From positions 3,379,001-3,443,000 of the forward strand of contig JBANDB010000007.1 in assembly GCA_037576215.1 (NCBI GenBank): a stretch of DNA of 64,000 nt, given 5' to 3'. Position 1 is the first letter of the stretch. Each line of letters opens with the position of its first letter. A program made the position numbers and the translations under genes. The DNA comes from Armillaria gallica. Lineage: Eukaryota; Basidiomycota; Agaricomycetes; Agaricales; Physalacriaceae. Shown here in pieces: positions 35,831-48,460 of the stretch. The notes under the pieces were generated by a model. The model was given only the letters and a program-made list of their open reading frames with translations. It was not told the origin of the DNA and ran no database searches.

Positions 35831-36344
35831 AACAAATTTCGACGAACACTGTTTGTTTCTTATGAGTATTCTTAATGTTCCTCCCTCAATGACATTATTT
35901 CATAGTACTTGTGGCACATGAGTAGCGATCAAAGACAATGCTACAACATTTCCTGTACCATCACTGTTGCCTTTCACAGTAAAGGCTCTGCATTATAAAG
36001 TAATCGCTGTACAATTCAAGACATGTCATAGATTCGCAAGAAATGGAGTCATTCTGACCTCCCAAGTCATATCCATGATTGGTAAACAGATTCCTTACGT
36101 TTTTGCCTTCTCACCTCTTATGTCAGGCCATGCACTGTCTTAGTGTACCATTATATCCTGGAATCAGATTGCCAATAGCAAGTGTAGGACCACGATATAC
36201 CATACAACTACGAGCTCAGTGCCAGACTCTGGAGGAGGTGAACTTGTTGGAAAACGTGTATCCAAAGGTGACCAACGCTGACATGCAAGGACTAAACAAT
36301 AATAAGTAGCGTGAACTCTGACGAGGGCGTATCTTCAGATTTGG

Positions 36345-36412
36345 CCCCTCTGACTGGGGATCGAGCCCAACTATTCTGCGTAGACACTTCCCTCATATGC
36401 CATTAAAGAGTT
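36345..36412 (-). mobile_element. degenerate tRNA-like module D
   Basis: The minus strand reads CTCTTTAATGGCATATGAGGG, then a B-box-like GGGCTCGATCCCC and a CAGAGGGG end. It resembles the other modules but is more diverged. Counterpart near 54815-54902. Confidence 0.5.
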
Positions 36413-36419
36413 CAGAAGG

Positions 36420-38160
36420 GCTTGCAATTATATCAATTGCCAGGCATTGTTCGTTGTTTAGGTGAGCCAAGATATGAGCAACATCACACAGAGAGTAGAA
36501 CTAACCAATGTATATTCAGGGAGGTCGTAGAAAAGTTGTCGTGTTTGAACCTTAGGGAACGGGGGAAAGTGAGCGCTATGATCATCGATGTAGTGTCGCA
36601 GTCCTGCTCTCCTTGTACAGAACATTTGGGTTTTTATGGATATATAGATATACATGGTTTGTAAATGAGTGTTCCAACTGTCGGATAACAGAAAATACCC
36701 ACAGACAAAGTTGGTGATTCATGGAGAGGCGAATCGTGTGCGCGGACCAGATAAATCTGGGCTTCCTTTCCAACTCGCCTTAACCTTGCTTTTTGCATTC
36801 TCTAGCATTCTGTTTTCGCAGCTCGCATCTAATGACAATTCAGCCTTTGCTCTACGGTTACATTGCATCAACCTCGTTGATACCATTCAAAGACCTGCAG
36901 GAGAAAAATTGGCATGCATTCAAATGTGTATTGTTAGAGCGAGGGCAAGGTTCTTACCTCTGTTCTGACACCATATGATGCTGGTGATAATGTTGTACGA
37001 ACACCGTTATTATGATAACAATACTGTGATTTTAACGTGTTTGCAGATCCCTTGTCGGCCTGTGACGCATGAAGCAAAGCTGAAGATGCAAAAACCTCCA
37101 TCTCATCATATACCAACACCACCTGCCTTGCGCTTCATACAGCTTCCACAAATTTGTGTTTCTTCATTTTATTTGTCCACCAGGTGAATCTCACTTCCAG
37201 TCACTTCTACTCTTCATCCAAGATGTCCGCAGAATGGTTTATATTGACCATCATCGCCGAAGAGCTGAACACCTCTCTTCCCTTTGACCACATGTCAACC
37301 AGATGCACATCTGGGCCAAGTTGAAGGAGAAATAATTTGACTGCAAGACATTGCTGGAAATGCAATATGATAAAGGTGAGTTGAATTCAATACAACTACA
37401 TTTGACGCCTCATAATGGACAGGCGATCAAGATACCGACAATTGAGGATGTGTGCTACAATTGGACGATTTCACGACTAACTGAATTCTGTCTGCTGGTT
37501 ACACGTGCAATTCGATTCTTCTGGGGAAAAAACAGCTACTATGCAGCAGGATGGTCTGGATCTCGACACATATATCATGGCATTGCAATATGATGATAGA
37601 ACCTTTCTCTTTCCCTGAAAAGTTCTCAAATATATCAGTAGAGTCCCTGATGGCATCTATCCGTTCCAATGTAAGCAGTCTTCGAAATGCTATGCAAGAT
37701 GAATACTGAGATGTTTTTCGCAGTGATGCCCAACTAATCTCCTCCTCTAAGCACAGTGTAACATGATGCATCATGTTATGTCTTCATACCGTCTTCTTTG
37801 CATAGTAGCTGAACTTTCCCAAAGGCGAACAGCCCCTTTCTTATCGTAATCAACGCCTTATGCCAGGCAAAAACCCGAATTCTTGATTGGTATCTGTCTG
37901 GTCTTGAGCATGAACCCGGTATTCAGTTCCTTCACCTGTTCTTCGCATGATTGAGCTAGATCACCCGACATCTACAGTTGGCTCAAGTTACACAAGACAC
38001 CCAACAGCAGTGGAGCAGTGGTGGCTGTGGGTGATGGCATTATGAAAGCAAATCTCCATTTAGGAGAACATTCTCTCCACACTCCCCAACTGTTTGTATA
38101 TGGAGCTCCTCGGTACCCCTCAATTGGTTCTTGAACTCTTCGAATGGCCATGGGCAAGTG
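36420..38160 (+). repeat. segment Q of the duplication unit
   Basis: Aligns with 55000-56560, and parts align with 62518-63260. Shared words include AAAGACCTGCAG and the AATTCG/AAACCCGAAT stretch near 37870. Short frames here are not conserved in length between copies, so I see decayed or non-coding DNA. Confidence 0.55.
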
Positions 38161-38169
38161 TTCATCCTA

Positions 38170-39900
38170 GTTGATATCTAATTGGACGTTGACATGCTCT
38201 GCAAATGTCTACGCGTGTAATTTTGCGATTTATAGGAATGCGTACAGCAAACGATACCCAGATGCTAAGGCAACGAGAGAAACAACAGAGCGCAGTGTTT
38301 ACAATGCTAGTAATGAAATTACCAGAGTAAAGCTGGGTGGAGCGCATGGCTTAACCTGAGAATAGTACTAGAAAGGCTGTACTAGGTATAAAGTCCCAGT
38401 GTTTGACACTAAGTGCTCTGACAGGGCACAGCACACGTGTGCTAAGAATAGCACAGAACACGCTTATGAGATAATTACAACTTCACGCAACATTGATCTA
38501 TGACGTGCAAGGCACGGCAGACCCGGAACCTAGAGCTCTAGGCTGTATGATGTCAGAACTAGAGTAAATCCGAAGTTTCTGACTTTGGCCAAAGCGCACG
38601 AGGTCCAGACAAGAGACTCGTTGCCTTCACTACTACAAGAATTCCCTAAGAGAATATATTAAAGCGAAATAAGAGTCGTGCGTTAGGCTGCAACTCCGAG
38701 GAGATAGCAACCGACGTCAGTACACATGTGTTAGCATTGTTAACCGATGTTGCAACACTCAGAGACAGGATCTGGCCCCAAGCCAGGCTCCTGAGTCAGT
38801 GCCAAGCAAATGGCGTGCTAATGGTGACACGTGCGGGACGCAGGCGAGGGAGCTCGGCAACTTAAATGATACTATATTTGGTGGTATGAATTTGTAGAAC
38901 GTAAAATAGATAAATAGTGCAGTATAATAGTAGTGTACAAGTTTTGGACCCCTGTTGTAGTCACGCACAAGCCTTCAGCTTAACGCCGTAGCTTCTGGAT
39001 CAGTTTGTAACTTTGAGCGAGAGAATAAACCTAGAATCAATATCATACCGAGTGAATTGAGTCGCGCGTGAGGCATAGAAAGCTAACACGGTGCTTGTGT
39101 GACTGTTGATTGGTTAGGTGACTTGTGCTCTAACCTGAGAAGAAGAGTATAGTGTCATTGAGGACACGCTCTGGTGCTTTGAGGGTTTCTTGGGATGCGA
39201 GGCACTACAAGTGGCAGAGGTTCAAACCCTTTGGCTTGATTAGTGCTCGCTTGAGGGTATATCTTTCCCAAGTGGCATAGGTTCAAACCCTGTGGCTTGC
39301 GGATGGTGTTATATAAGGTTTTCTGTGTCTCTGGATCGCATAGGTTAGAACCCTGTGGATCTACAATCGGTTTGGAAGCTTGAGCGTGTAGGTTTGAATC
39401 CTGTGGCTTTAGTGGAAGGTTTTGTGAAGTGTTTCCGCTTGGAGCGCGAAGCTTTGAGTCGTGTGTTGTGTGTTTTAAGTCGTTTGAGGTCATTTCATGT
39501 GTCGCTCTAGACTTAGTGAGGGTTTTGTGGATGTCTCTCGACGTTGTGTGTACTGTACTACACTTTGCCTTGAGGCCCAGCGACAAACTGTCACTCCTCT
39601 TGTTATTAAAAAGCCTTTGGACTTAGAGAAATACAGATACTAGACGCACGCTATTGCTATACATTTGTATCCTATATTCTGAGAGTTGCCTTGCCTTGTT
39701 TCTATCTGCTTCTATCGCATCAGAATCCCCCACGAACTTGAGGGTTTGTGTGTGTAGTGTTGGGTGTGGGTGTGATCAGTGTCTTCGACGCTGTTGCATT
39801 TCTAGCTTGCATGCACAGAGTCTCTTCAATGTTAATCAACATTTTCTAGGTTCATAAACTTGAGCCTTGGTGTTTTACCTTCAAATTAATGTACCTAGTG
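38170..39900 (+). mobile_element. ~1.7 kb insertion specific to unit 1, probable transposon or LTR fragment
   Basis: The second unit goes straight from the sequence matching 38160 to that matching 39930 (TTAACAGCAGAC at 39937 and 56732) with only about 150 bp between. The first unit has an extra ~1.7 kb. The extra DNA has no clear gene and includes an internal tandem repeat (39211-39411). It could be a solo LTR or a non-autonomous element. I could not define its exact ends. Confidence 0.5.
39211..39411 (+). repeat. degenerate tandem repeat, four units
   Basis: The word GCATAGGTTCAAACCCTGTG recurs in variant form at about 39214, 39275, 39338 and 39386, with spacings of about 61, 63 and 48 bp. 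TTCAAACCC resembles a Pol III B-box, but the rest does not look like tRNA. Confidence 0.7.
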
Positions 39901-40325
39901 CTCGTGAAGGAAATGAAATGAAAAGGCTCTGTCATTAACAGCAGACTACCTAGGATAGCCAGGATCTTAGAGTCTGAGTTGAGAGCTTATGCATCCTTGT
40001 CCGATACTGCAGTTCCTTTGTCTTGCTATTTCCTTTTTGCTAGATTACATATGTGGAGAGTTGAATCATGGCTATGGCATATCCTGTGGTTTTCTTTATC
40101 TTGGCAGCAATACAGTTGCGGTCACAGCATCTTTTCGGATTGAAGCTGTTGGAATCCTGTAAACAAGTTGAAGTGATGATGCCATCAGACACACATTCAC
40201 CATGTGGCATACATATATACAGTGCTTTCCTTTCCACCACACCTCCATCGTCGAATGTGTGAGCATTGAGAAATGGACAAACAGCGAGTCCTCTTCATGA
40301 TCCTTAGATTCGCTTTTACTCATTG

Positions 40326-43300
40326 ATGATGGCAGATATCACTTCCGTAGGATCAAAGGTACAGTCACCTTTACTTTCACATTTGTGGTCTTCTTCTAAG
40401 TGCTCTTATGATCTAGCAATCAAACTACTCAACCTACCCCCAGAATGGGACGACCGGTTGTACTATCTCACTATTTTAATGGGAGAATGCTACATAAAGA
40501 CCAAGACATACAAAGTGAAGAAGAAAGAGCGTGGGACAACCCCAACTCCGAAATGGGCCATCAATCTCGATCTGTAAGGGCACTACCATACCATTTGAGT
40601 TCTATCTCATGGCATATCCAGGAGTGACACCAACGAGAGTCAGACATTTGAAGTGGATATACACTGCTGTCAGGATGAGAGAGATAGAAGTCTTGGATTT
40701 TCTGAGGGATCGATCCAAGATGTTCTGATAGGCAAAAACAACAGTGAGTAGCTGCACTCTCTATTATCAGTATCTGAAATTTATCTGTCAGCTGCCATCA
40801 TACCCATGTGTAGCAAGATTTCCTGTGCCAACATCTCTTTGAAGATTTTCTGGGAAGATGCCACTGACTATTCTCCGATCACACAATCCACAAGTGAGGA
40901 CCAAGACATGTCAGCTGCACCCCAGAGCAGTATATTGAATGTTGTGGATTCTGAAAGTCAGGATACCTCAGCCTTGTCATGTCTGCAACCTGAGGAAATC
41001 TCCACGAGGTCCATGGAAGATTATTGTGCAGCTGCAGGAAAGGCCATCGGGGAAACCGTAAAGCTGAATGATCCCTCGGAATGGATCTTTAAATTGATCG
41101 ATGGCATTGATACTGTGAAGGACATGATTGATGCATTCAAGGATGTGAGCAGCTTCAAATCCTTGTGATAAATCTCTAAGATTAATTGATCATTGCCAGC
41201 TACACCCAGTGGCTTCAATAGCGTGGGGCATTGTTTCCTCTTGTGTTAATGTAACAACTAGCCTTGTTGGAAGTAGGACAACCAGCTGACCATACTTTGT
41301 TTGGATAGATCTTGAAGCGGCGAATAGAATGAGATAAAACCATACTCCAGCTGTATAAAACTGTGATCATGACTTACAAGGAGGTGAGCAATGACCGCTT
41401 GCTGTGGTGGCAAACACAGTTGGAACCAATCTATAAATCATTGTTTCAGACCACGAATGAGTGTGGGATGTTCATCAAGGGATATATGAACAAAAACCGC
41501 TTCAGTGTGTCCATCATTTGTTGTTAAAACAGTGATATCTAAGACATATTTCAGAGCATTTCTTTTCACTAAATGTGACACAGAAAGCAGAAGAATTCAT
41601 TCAAGGGTTTGCAATTTTGCGGGAGCAGTTGAATTCGGGTGTAGCAAAGGACGTGCTTGTTGTAACATTAGGTGTCAGAGCCAATGTTGATATACTTGGT
41701 ATGTCCCTTCAAATTGCTCAAAGACAGGATCTAAACACAATCTGAGTAGCTATGAAGACATTGCTCCAGGAACTAAGGCCCAGACAGGAACTTGGTCCCA
41801 AATCGACGTGTATGCCCAGTACACATGTGGAAACCATCAACTACTTGTTGACATGGATTGCAGACTGTGACAACAGTGTCCTTTGGTGTAGTGGCCTGGC
41901 AGGGACGGGGAAAAGCTCGCTTGTCGGCACCCTCCATAACCTTCTCTGCTTTCATATGAGCGGCCATAGTCACCTTGCTGCTTTTATTCATTACGACAGG
42001 ACAGAATACCGGTACTCGTCAGAACTCATCACATCCATTGCTTACTCTTTGGGCATGTTCGATCAGTGCATAGGCAATGCCATCACTAAGGCTTTGGCTG
42101 CATGCTGCGCCATAGCTAAAATGCCAGCATCCGAAGCACGTAGCCAATTTCAATTGCTCTTGCAGGAGCCATTGGAGACAATTCCAGAATTACAAGATGA
42201 AGGGCCTTTGGTTGTCATCATTGATGGTCTTGATGAAAGTGAGATGTCAGAAGAGTTGCTGGAACTGCTTGTGGATGGATTTGGGCCGACGTTACCATTC
42301 ATGCGGCTCATTGTCTCTAGTTGGCCCGAGGAAAGGATTTCTCGTGCTTTCAAGGATCACCCGCAAGTCCATTGCTTTCCATTGGATACCTCCTCAGATG
42401 AGGTGAAACATGACATACAGCACTTCATCCAGCAAAGGTTTGCCAGCATCAAGGACAAGAGTGTCTGGGGCATATGCAATGAGCAAGATGTTGTCACTTG
42501 GCTGGCTGAGCGGGCGAGTGGGTTGTTCGCATGGGCAGCCACAGTCTGTTCGTTTCTGTGTAATTTTTCTGGTTCCCAGAGGCTCAAGGTGTTACTCAAA
42601 ACTATGATTCCAGCAAATGCAATGGTGGCGCTGACGATGCTATATCAAACTGCGCTGGATACCATTGTGTCAGAAGTATCTGGAACGAAGGAAGATGTCC
42701 AGGTCCAACAATGCATTCATGCAGTATTAGGCGCCCTGATTGTTCGCAATCACAACATGACAGTGTCTATGCTTCCTGAGCTTGTTATGCAAGCAGGAGA
42801 CCCTTCAGCGCAGTACATCATTGACAAATTAGGGAGTGTGGTACAAGAGAGAAACAGGAGTCTGGAGCTTATACACAAACCCTTCGATGACTTTCTCCAG
42901 GATCATGGCAGATGTGGTGATGGATGGTTCATAGATGTCAAGGAACATGAAAAGGAGCTTGCTCGGTGGTGTGTGTTATCCTTGACAATGTTTTTGGAAA
43001 AATGGATGCCACGCTATGATCACCTTGAGAAGGATGAGGCAGAGCATGGTCTTTGGGTACCATTCTGTTTCAGACTCAAAGAGGAGGTGCAGACTCCACA
43101 CCATGTTGTATTGTCTGAGGGAGAAAGCTATGCTGTGGATGTTTTCAGGCATCATTTTGACATGCTGATTGAACTTGGGATTGACTCTTACCACTCCTTG
43201 TTTGAGCATTACTTCTTACTCTGGGTCGAAATCCTTGATGCATTCACAGAATATTATGGAGGTCCAGAGTGTTTCTGTAGCATTCACGACACATTCTTGA

Positions 43301-44759
43301 AGATAATTCCCCTGGTCAATGTAAGTTTCATGCTCTATATCACCAATATACACAACCTCATTGTTGCTTCCATCTAGGCTGAAGTTACAGACCAAAGCCT
43401 TCGCACATATGTTTATCATGCCTTCTCATTCTTCAGGTGTTTCTACCAATTGTGCACATCAGTGCATGATGGGATGCTCTTGTCACCCTCCGACAACTTC
43501 ATTTGCAGAGACAGAGAAGGCTGTGGTATCGATTCCCCTTTTGACAAGGAACGCCTGCTAGCCATTATATTTTGGGATGCAGGCGATGATCAGAGCTTGT
43601 CTGTATTTCAAAGCTCTCGCTATATTCAATCTGAGTCCACAACATCCACTGCCCAACATTCTGTTGACAGACGTGTGCTGTTCAATGTTGACACAGGGAA
43701 GATAGCAGAACCGACATCTGCATCGGTACTTTGCTTTCCCGATTTGCAATTACCATCCTATGTCAACATTTCCTATGAGCAGATGGATGCTAGTGTTTAG
43801 ATCATCAGGCTCGTGGGATTGCCATATGAGTTTGAGTTCTCTCGTCTTAATGGTATACAATACGAAGTCATTGAGAGGCATGACACCCTTGATGACAATT
43901 GGGACCATAGCACTGACAGCAATGACAACATGACCATGTTCATCTCTATTGTCAATACTCAGACCTCTCATTGCAACAATTACCTGTTTCTTGGGTGGAG
44001 CAAGGACAGTTGCGATATACTTCAATATGCACAGGGATTTTTCATTGTTGATAAGGATTTAGGTTCAACATTTAAAGTTGAGCCAGGGACTACTGCTGGT
44101 ACCAAGAAATGGATAACCCTGGAAGATCGCGAAAATATCTATGGGTTCACTGTCATGGAAGATGGATCTAGGTTACTAGGATGGACGGTAGCCACAGACA
44201 TGATATTGTTACAAGAGTGGGAAACATCAACAGGTACTCAGCGTTCTGACCACATACATGGCAGGTTATAGTCTTTGTCATCTTTACGGTGATATTGACC
44301 ATTTGGGATACAGGATTTCCTGGTTTCAAAGCAGATGCCAAGTGGATTTCTGTTATGTGTGATAACAGTAAAGTTAACCACATTTGTTGCCAAATGTCGC
44401 CCGATGGCTCGAAGGTCGCCATCACTGATGAGGCAAGGTCGCAGACATGCATATTGGGAATCACGTCCGGATCTGGTAAGGACAATATCACAGAGCCTAT
44501 AGAAGTCATCGAAAATGTGTACGACTTGGCGTGGTTTCCTGATAGCAAGAAATTTGCCTACATTCGAGATTGGAAACATGACGGTCTAGAGTGGTCATGG
44601 GATGTTGTTGTTCAATGTCCTGTGAGGGGACAGAGCACAACGATTCACCATTCAGAAGGCTGTTTTGATCACCGACAAATATTTGTCACTGCAGATGAGT
44701 GCAGGCTTATTACTCAGGACAACAATTCATTCATGACATGGGATGTTTCGGATTTATAG
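40326..44759 (+). pseudogene. NLR-like protein copy 1: C2-like - NACHT - beta-propeller
   Basis: Exons in order: C2-like domain (40326-40573; LTILMGECYIKTKTYKVKKKE, with PTPKW), 40622-40743 (TNESQTFEVDI; FSEGSIQDVLIGKNN), 40792-~41144 (acidic linker and helices), ~41211-41261 (HPVASIAWGIVSSCVN), ~41309-41502 (TTNECGMFIKGY), the NACHT exon to 43320 (Walker A GLAGTGKSSLVG near 41895-41935, Walker B LVVIIDGLDES near 42210), then 43378-44234 and 44312-44759. These last exons carry propeller-like repeats (MSPDGSKVAI, LAWFPDSKKFAYIRDW, TWDVSDL). NTP-driven innate-sensor or heterokaryon-incompatibility type, by family. Lesions: TGA 41330-41332 (TGG in copy 2), TGA 41743-41745 (CAA in copy 2), TAG 43798-43800. 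A shorter product from ATG 41752 would still contain the NACHT domain. The start is approximate. Confidence 0.85.
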
Positions 44760-45082
44760 AATATTCAGCTGTATTCAATATTGTACAATACATCTACCTC
44801 ACCCGCACTCCCCTGGCACCACAATTCGAAAATCATTGAACGCCAATCAAGATTCAAGCGTTAGGAAATAAACCATACCGAAATTCAAGTTCAATTGAAT
44901 TGAATGTTGTCTGCTGAACTTAGAAGACGATGATTGCAATAGTTCATCATAGCATAGATACACCCAGGATCGCAGCACCAAGCTCTCGTGATATCGCACA
45001 AGTAGTCATTGAAGTTTAAGCAGTGGTTGTCCCTACATAGTGTGTAAGCACAAGGAAATATGAGACGAGGTAAGAAATGAAC
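44760..45082. other. spacer after NLR copy 1
   Basis: Matches 61438-61870 in part (CACCCAGGATCGCAGC; GCAGTGGTTG). No gene is seen. Confidence 0.4.
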
Positions 45083-45765
45083 TTATGGTGGTGGTGCTTT
45101 GATGGCAACAACCTTGGCCTTCTTTTCAGAGACGCACTTGACAATGAGAGCACTAAGAGATAGATTGGCGAGAAAACAGAAGCAGAAACAGAATACTCAC
45201 TCATACTCAGACTTCTGCTCCTTCTGGTGCCCCAATTTTCTGCACTTGATGGAGCAGAGGTGATGACAGCTCTGGAAGCGGATGGGAGTAACAAGATGCT
45301 GAATCTTGGGAGCCTCTTCATGTTCTCCTTCTTCCCGCTCTTCACCTCCTGACAGATAACATGCTTGCGGACATCATCCTCCTTCGACAAGTTGAACATC
45401 TTGCGGATGTTTGTTGCTCACTTGGGACTGAGGCACTTGGGAAGGATGGTGTCACTGAGGCCAGGGAGTTCTGAATTTGTGTCAGGACAAGTGGAAAACG
45501 AAGATAAAAGTGTACGCACCAGCATTTCCCAGTTCCACGATGACCAAACTCAACACAGCAATATCCAGGCCCACTGTGCATCCACGCACAGACGCTCACT
45601 TCCTCTCATCCGTCCTGCAAGTGCGATACATGACTGGCCATTGGACAACAACAGACAGACACAATAGGGGAGGAGCACAGACTGCTTCATCGGAAAACCC
45701 TGCTTGCCGATTCTTCCAGTATTCCAGAAAACGTATCCCTTGAGCTCATCAGGAATGCTTCAATC
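45083..45765 (-). pseudogene. RPS6: ribosomal protein eS6 pseudogene, copy 1
   Basis: Minus-strand translations follow eS6 from the DELKGYVF and KQGFPMKQ region, through VRGCTVGLDIAVLSLVIV, ELPGLSDTILPK, IRKMFNLSKEDDVRKHVI, APKIQHLVTPIRFQ and GHQKEQKSEYE, to VSEKKAKVVAIKAPPP and a TAA at 45085-45083. Two GT-AG introns remain (after VIVELGNA, and after SEYE with donor GTGAGTA near 45200). The copy was therefore made by DNA duplication, not by retroposition. Lesions include TGA at 45596-45598 and at 45418-45420 (both at Arg positions, CGA to TGA) and a frame change near 45310. The N-terminal ~45 codons are missing or unrecognisable. Cannot make functional eS6. Confidence 0.9.
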
Positions 45766-45942
45766 TGAGGCATTGGGATGCTATTGGCATATAAGCATGC
45801 TCAGTTTTTGAATGAGTGGTCTGACTGCTAGCACTGCTGAGAAGGAAAGAAGAGGAATGAAGTCGGTGGTTCACGGGAGAGACAAGTCAGTGCAGATACC
45901 GGGGTACGGTCCGGAGTCTGAAAGTCTGAAAGTGTCGACTGT

Positions 45943-46590
45943 GGGAACAGCTTTTGCCACCCGCATGCTCATTGACATCCTCTTGACACATCAATGCATC
46001 ACTGGTGCCATCACAAATCCACCTGAATCAACCGCGACTTCTTCGGACCCTTCCCTCATGCATTAGATCTCATCGACATACACCTCCCTGCTGTCCCTCT
46101 CTAGAGTGCAATTTACACAGGGCCTTTGGAAGAGCAACTCGGATAGTGAGACTACTGCCTCCGGAGTCCAGACAACCAGTCATTGCCAATGTTAGCATCA
46201 GCCACCATCTGGGAGTGCAGACTAGGTTTAACAGCCACTCATTTTTGAGCCAGAGCAAGTACTCGACCATGGGAACAGCTTTTGCGGCTCATCGACATCC
46301 TCTAAGCATGTCACTGGTGCCATCGTAAACTCACCTGAACCGGTGATGATCTCTTGGGTTCCCTTCCCTCGGACATTAGACCTCACAGACATGCACCTCC
46401 CTGCTGGCTCTCTCTAGAGTACAATTTACACAGAGCCTTTAGAAGAGCAACTCGGATAGCGGGACTACCGCCAGCACAACCAGTCATTGTTGATGTTGGC
46501 ATCAGCCACTATCTGTGTATGCAGACCATGTCTAACAGCCACCGCTGTTTGAGCCAGAGCAAGTGCCAACCACCGAGCGACTCATGGCTC
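45943..46590 (+). repeat. tandem duplication of module M
   Basis: GGGAACAGCTTTTGC at 45943 recurs at 46271, and CACCTCCCTGCTG at 46081 recurs at 46394, giving a 313-328 bp period with small indels. Both units keep AGAGCAACTCGGATAG and GAGCCAGAGCAAGT. It is related to 34195-34500. Confidence 0.8.
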
Positions 46591-47550
46591 TGTCGCATGT
46601 AGAACCTTCTTGGTGTGTTACTCATTCTCAGGTGCTGACATGCTGTTGATGCAATCTTTAGTATGCATCATCACTTCACCTATCTAGCACACTCTTTGCA
46701 CTGTCAGCACAACTCAGCCTGGCCTTATCGACGCTCGTCGCAACTCGGACTCTAGACATCGCCTCCACAGACTCGACAAGTGCTCTTCAGCTCTCGAGCT
46801 ACAATCCTTCATATAGACTAGGACATAAACTAAAACCATGGCTCAGAACTTCCACAACTCGTATGAAAGGGCATCTCATTCATCGTGAGTGCATCGTTGG
46901 TCTACTGCCATAGTTTCATTAACCCATTTCTAGGCAGTTTTGGATCATCTTATTATGGTTCCTCCTCCCATTAGTGCTTTAGCCTTTGTCTTCGTATCTA
47001 TGATATATGATGGTGCCTGCCCATATGCTTCATTCTGGATCTCATCATTTTTGGCACACAAGGAAGATTGTACTTCATAAGACTTAGGATTGCCGAAGGT
47101 GTGCTCTCTTTCTATTCACACCGCGTTTTTTCATCGACTAAGCAATGTCACTCAACTGCAAGATACTTGGCTCATACATGTCATGAATGCATACTTCGAC
47201 TGAATACTATGCAGAATTTGCACTCGAATAGTATGTGACACAGATGGCCCTCTAGTGGATTTGGGGTGCGTCAATTCTCCTTTCAATGTTTTATTTGGAA
47301 CTAATCAACGCTGCGATGTTGGTAGACCAGTATTCATTGCCCATTCCTTTGTCGACAACCATTGTGAAGTAGAACATACCTTCATTGACCATACTTGCCT
47401 TGCCACTGGACCCTACCATCGACCTGCAAAGCATGCCAATGAAGACTATCCGTTCATCTTGCAGGACACTATATGCTCTTCTCATTGGATGACGACATCC
47501 CAAGTATTCTGAGTAATAATCGTTACTTCGCAGACGTTTTCTACAAGCAG
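46591..47550 (+). repeat. segment N of the duplication
   Basis: Aligns with about 52150-53150. Landmarks: CATCGTTGGTCTACTG at 46891, CTAGTGGATTTGGGGTGC at 47251 and GTATTCATTGCCCATTCCTT at 47330, with counterparts at about 52349, 52731 and 52808. No coherent coding frame. Confidence 0.65.
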
Positions 47551-47964
47551 GGGAGTACGGTTGATATTTTGCATAATCAAGTGTTGTTGGTACAAAGTCC
47601 CATCATAGTGCGTACCCTATTCTCTTGAGGTGCACTCCCTATTTGATTGGCATAGTTAGGTACTCAGGCACGTCTTTTACATGTTGCTATGGACACAGAC
47701 AGCGATTTCAGCCCAGACAGAGTTTTAATTTTTGAGGAGAGGTTCGGTTGGTTAGTCTCAGTACAGTATACTACTTGTCTACTTGTCTATTCATTGACAG
47801 CTCGGTAAGGTTTCCATGGTGTTTGTCAAAGCAACGGGTGCCCTGCTCATCTCTTTGTTGGGCAGAGTCACTCGGGAACCAGTTCAAGGCTACAGCGTCA
47901 GATCCAGTGTGAGGCTTCCAAGTTGCCACTGCATCTCCTCACCAACCTTGAAGCTGCGGTGCCA
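47551..47964 (+). repeat. segment P, truncated third copy
   Basis: TTGTTGGTACAAAGTCCC and the following 350 bp match 34590-34960 and 53210-53530. At its right end the homology switches abruptly to the RPS6 pseudogene. Confidence 0.6.
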
Positions 47965-48460
47965 AGCCTCTCACTCATACTCATACTTCTGCTTCTTCTG
48001 GTGTCCCAACTTTCTGTGCTTGACAGAACGGAGGTGACAATGGCGCTGGAGACAGATGAGAGTACCGAGACTCTGGATCCTGAGAGCCTTGGTGTAAGGC
48101 TTCATGTTCTCGGTCTTCTCTCCCAACGAATAAGGTAGGGACATCATCCTCTTTGGACAAGTTCACAGATGTTTGTTGCCTGCTTAGGACCAAGGTGCTT
48201 GGGGAGGGTCAGGCCAAGGATTTCTGAATTCGTGTCAGTAGAAGTAAAAAACAAAGATAAAAACAAGATAAAAGTGTTCACAGCGACCTCTCCCAATGAC
48301 CAAACTCATGCACAAGATAACTTTTGCTTTCTCTCACCCACCCGGCAAGTATGATAGCGTAAGTGGCCATCAGACAATAACAGATGGACACGGTAAGGGA
48401 GGAATATACTTATCAGTATCGTACATAATCGGAAGACATATTCCTTGAGAACATCAGGAG
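47965..48460 (-). pseudogene. RPS6: ribosomal protein eS6 pseudogene, copy 2
   Basis: The minus strand gives EILGLTLPKHLGPKQATNI, SKEDDV, then KPYTKALRIQSL and LQRHCHLRSVKHRK, ending QKYEYE before a GTGAGA donor. The upstream part is recognisable to a DVLKEYV block near 48450. Several small deletions break the frame. Homologous to copies 1 and 3. Confidence 0.85.

Larger units (their letters stand above)
32055..38160. repeat. segmental duplication, first part of unit 1
   Basis: It aligns with 49965-56560 along most of its length. The offset is about 17.9 kb to 34150, then about 18.5 kb, because the second copy has an extra block (about 52110-53150). Landmarks include the start TTAATGGCCATCCTACAGTG at 32577 and 50493. 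It contains three SINE-like modules, relics, and no intact gene. Homology starts abruptly inside the first SINE module, next to the Ty3 element. Confidence 0.85.

Noticed and set aside
39211..39411. CRISPR-like array
   Set aside because: Only four degenerate units with unequal spacing and related, not unique, spacers in a eukaryotic context.
45083..45765. A processed (retroposed) RPS6 pseudogene
   Set aside because: Introns are retained between eS6 coding blocks.
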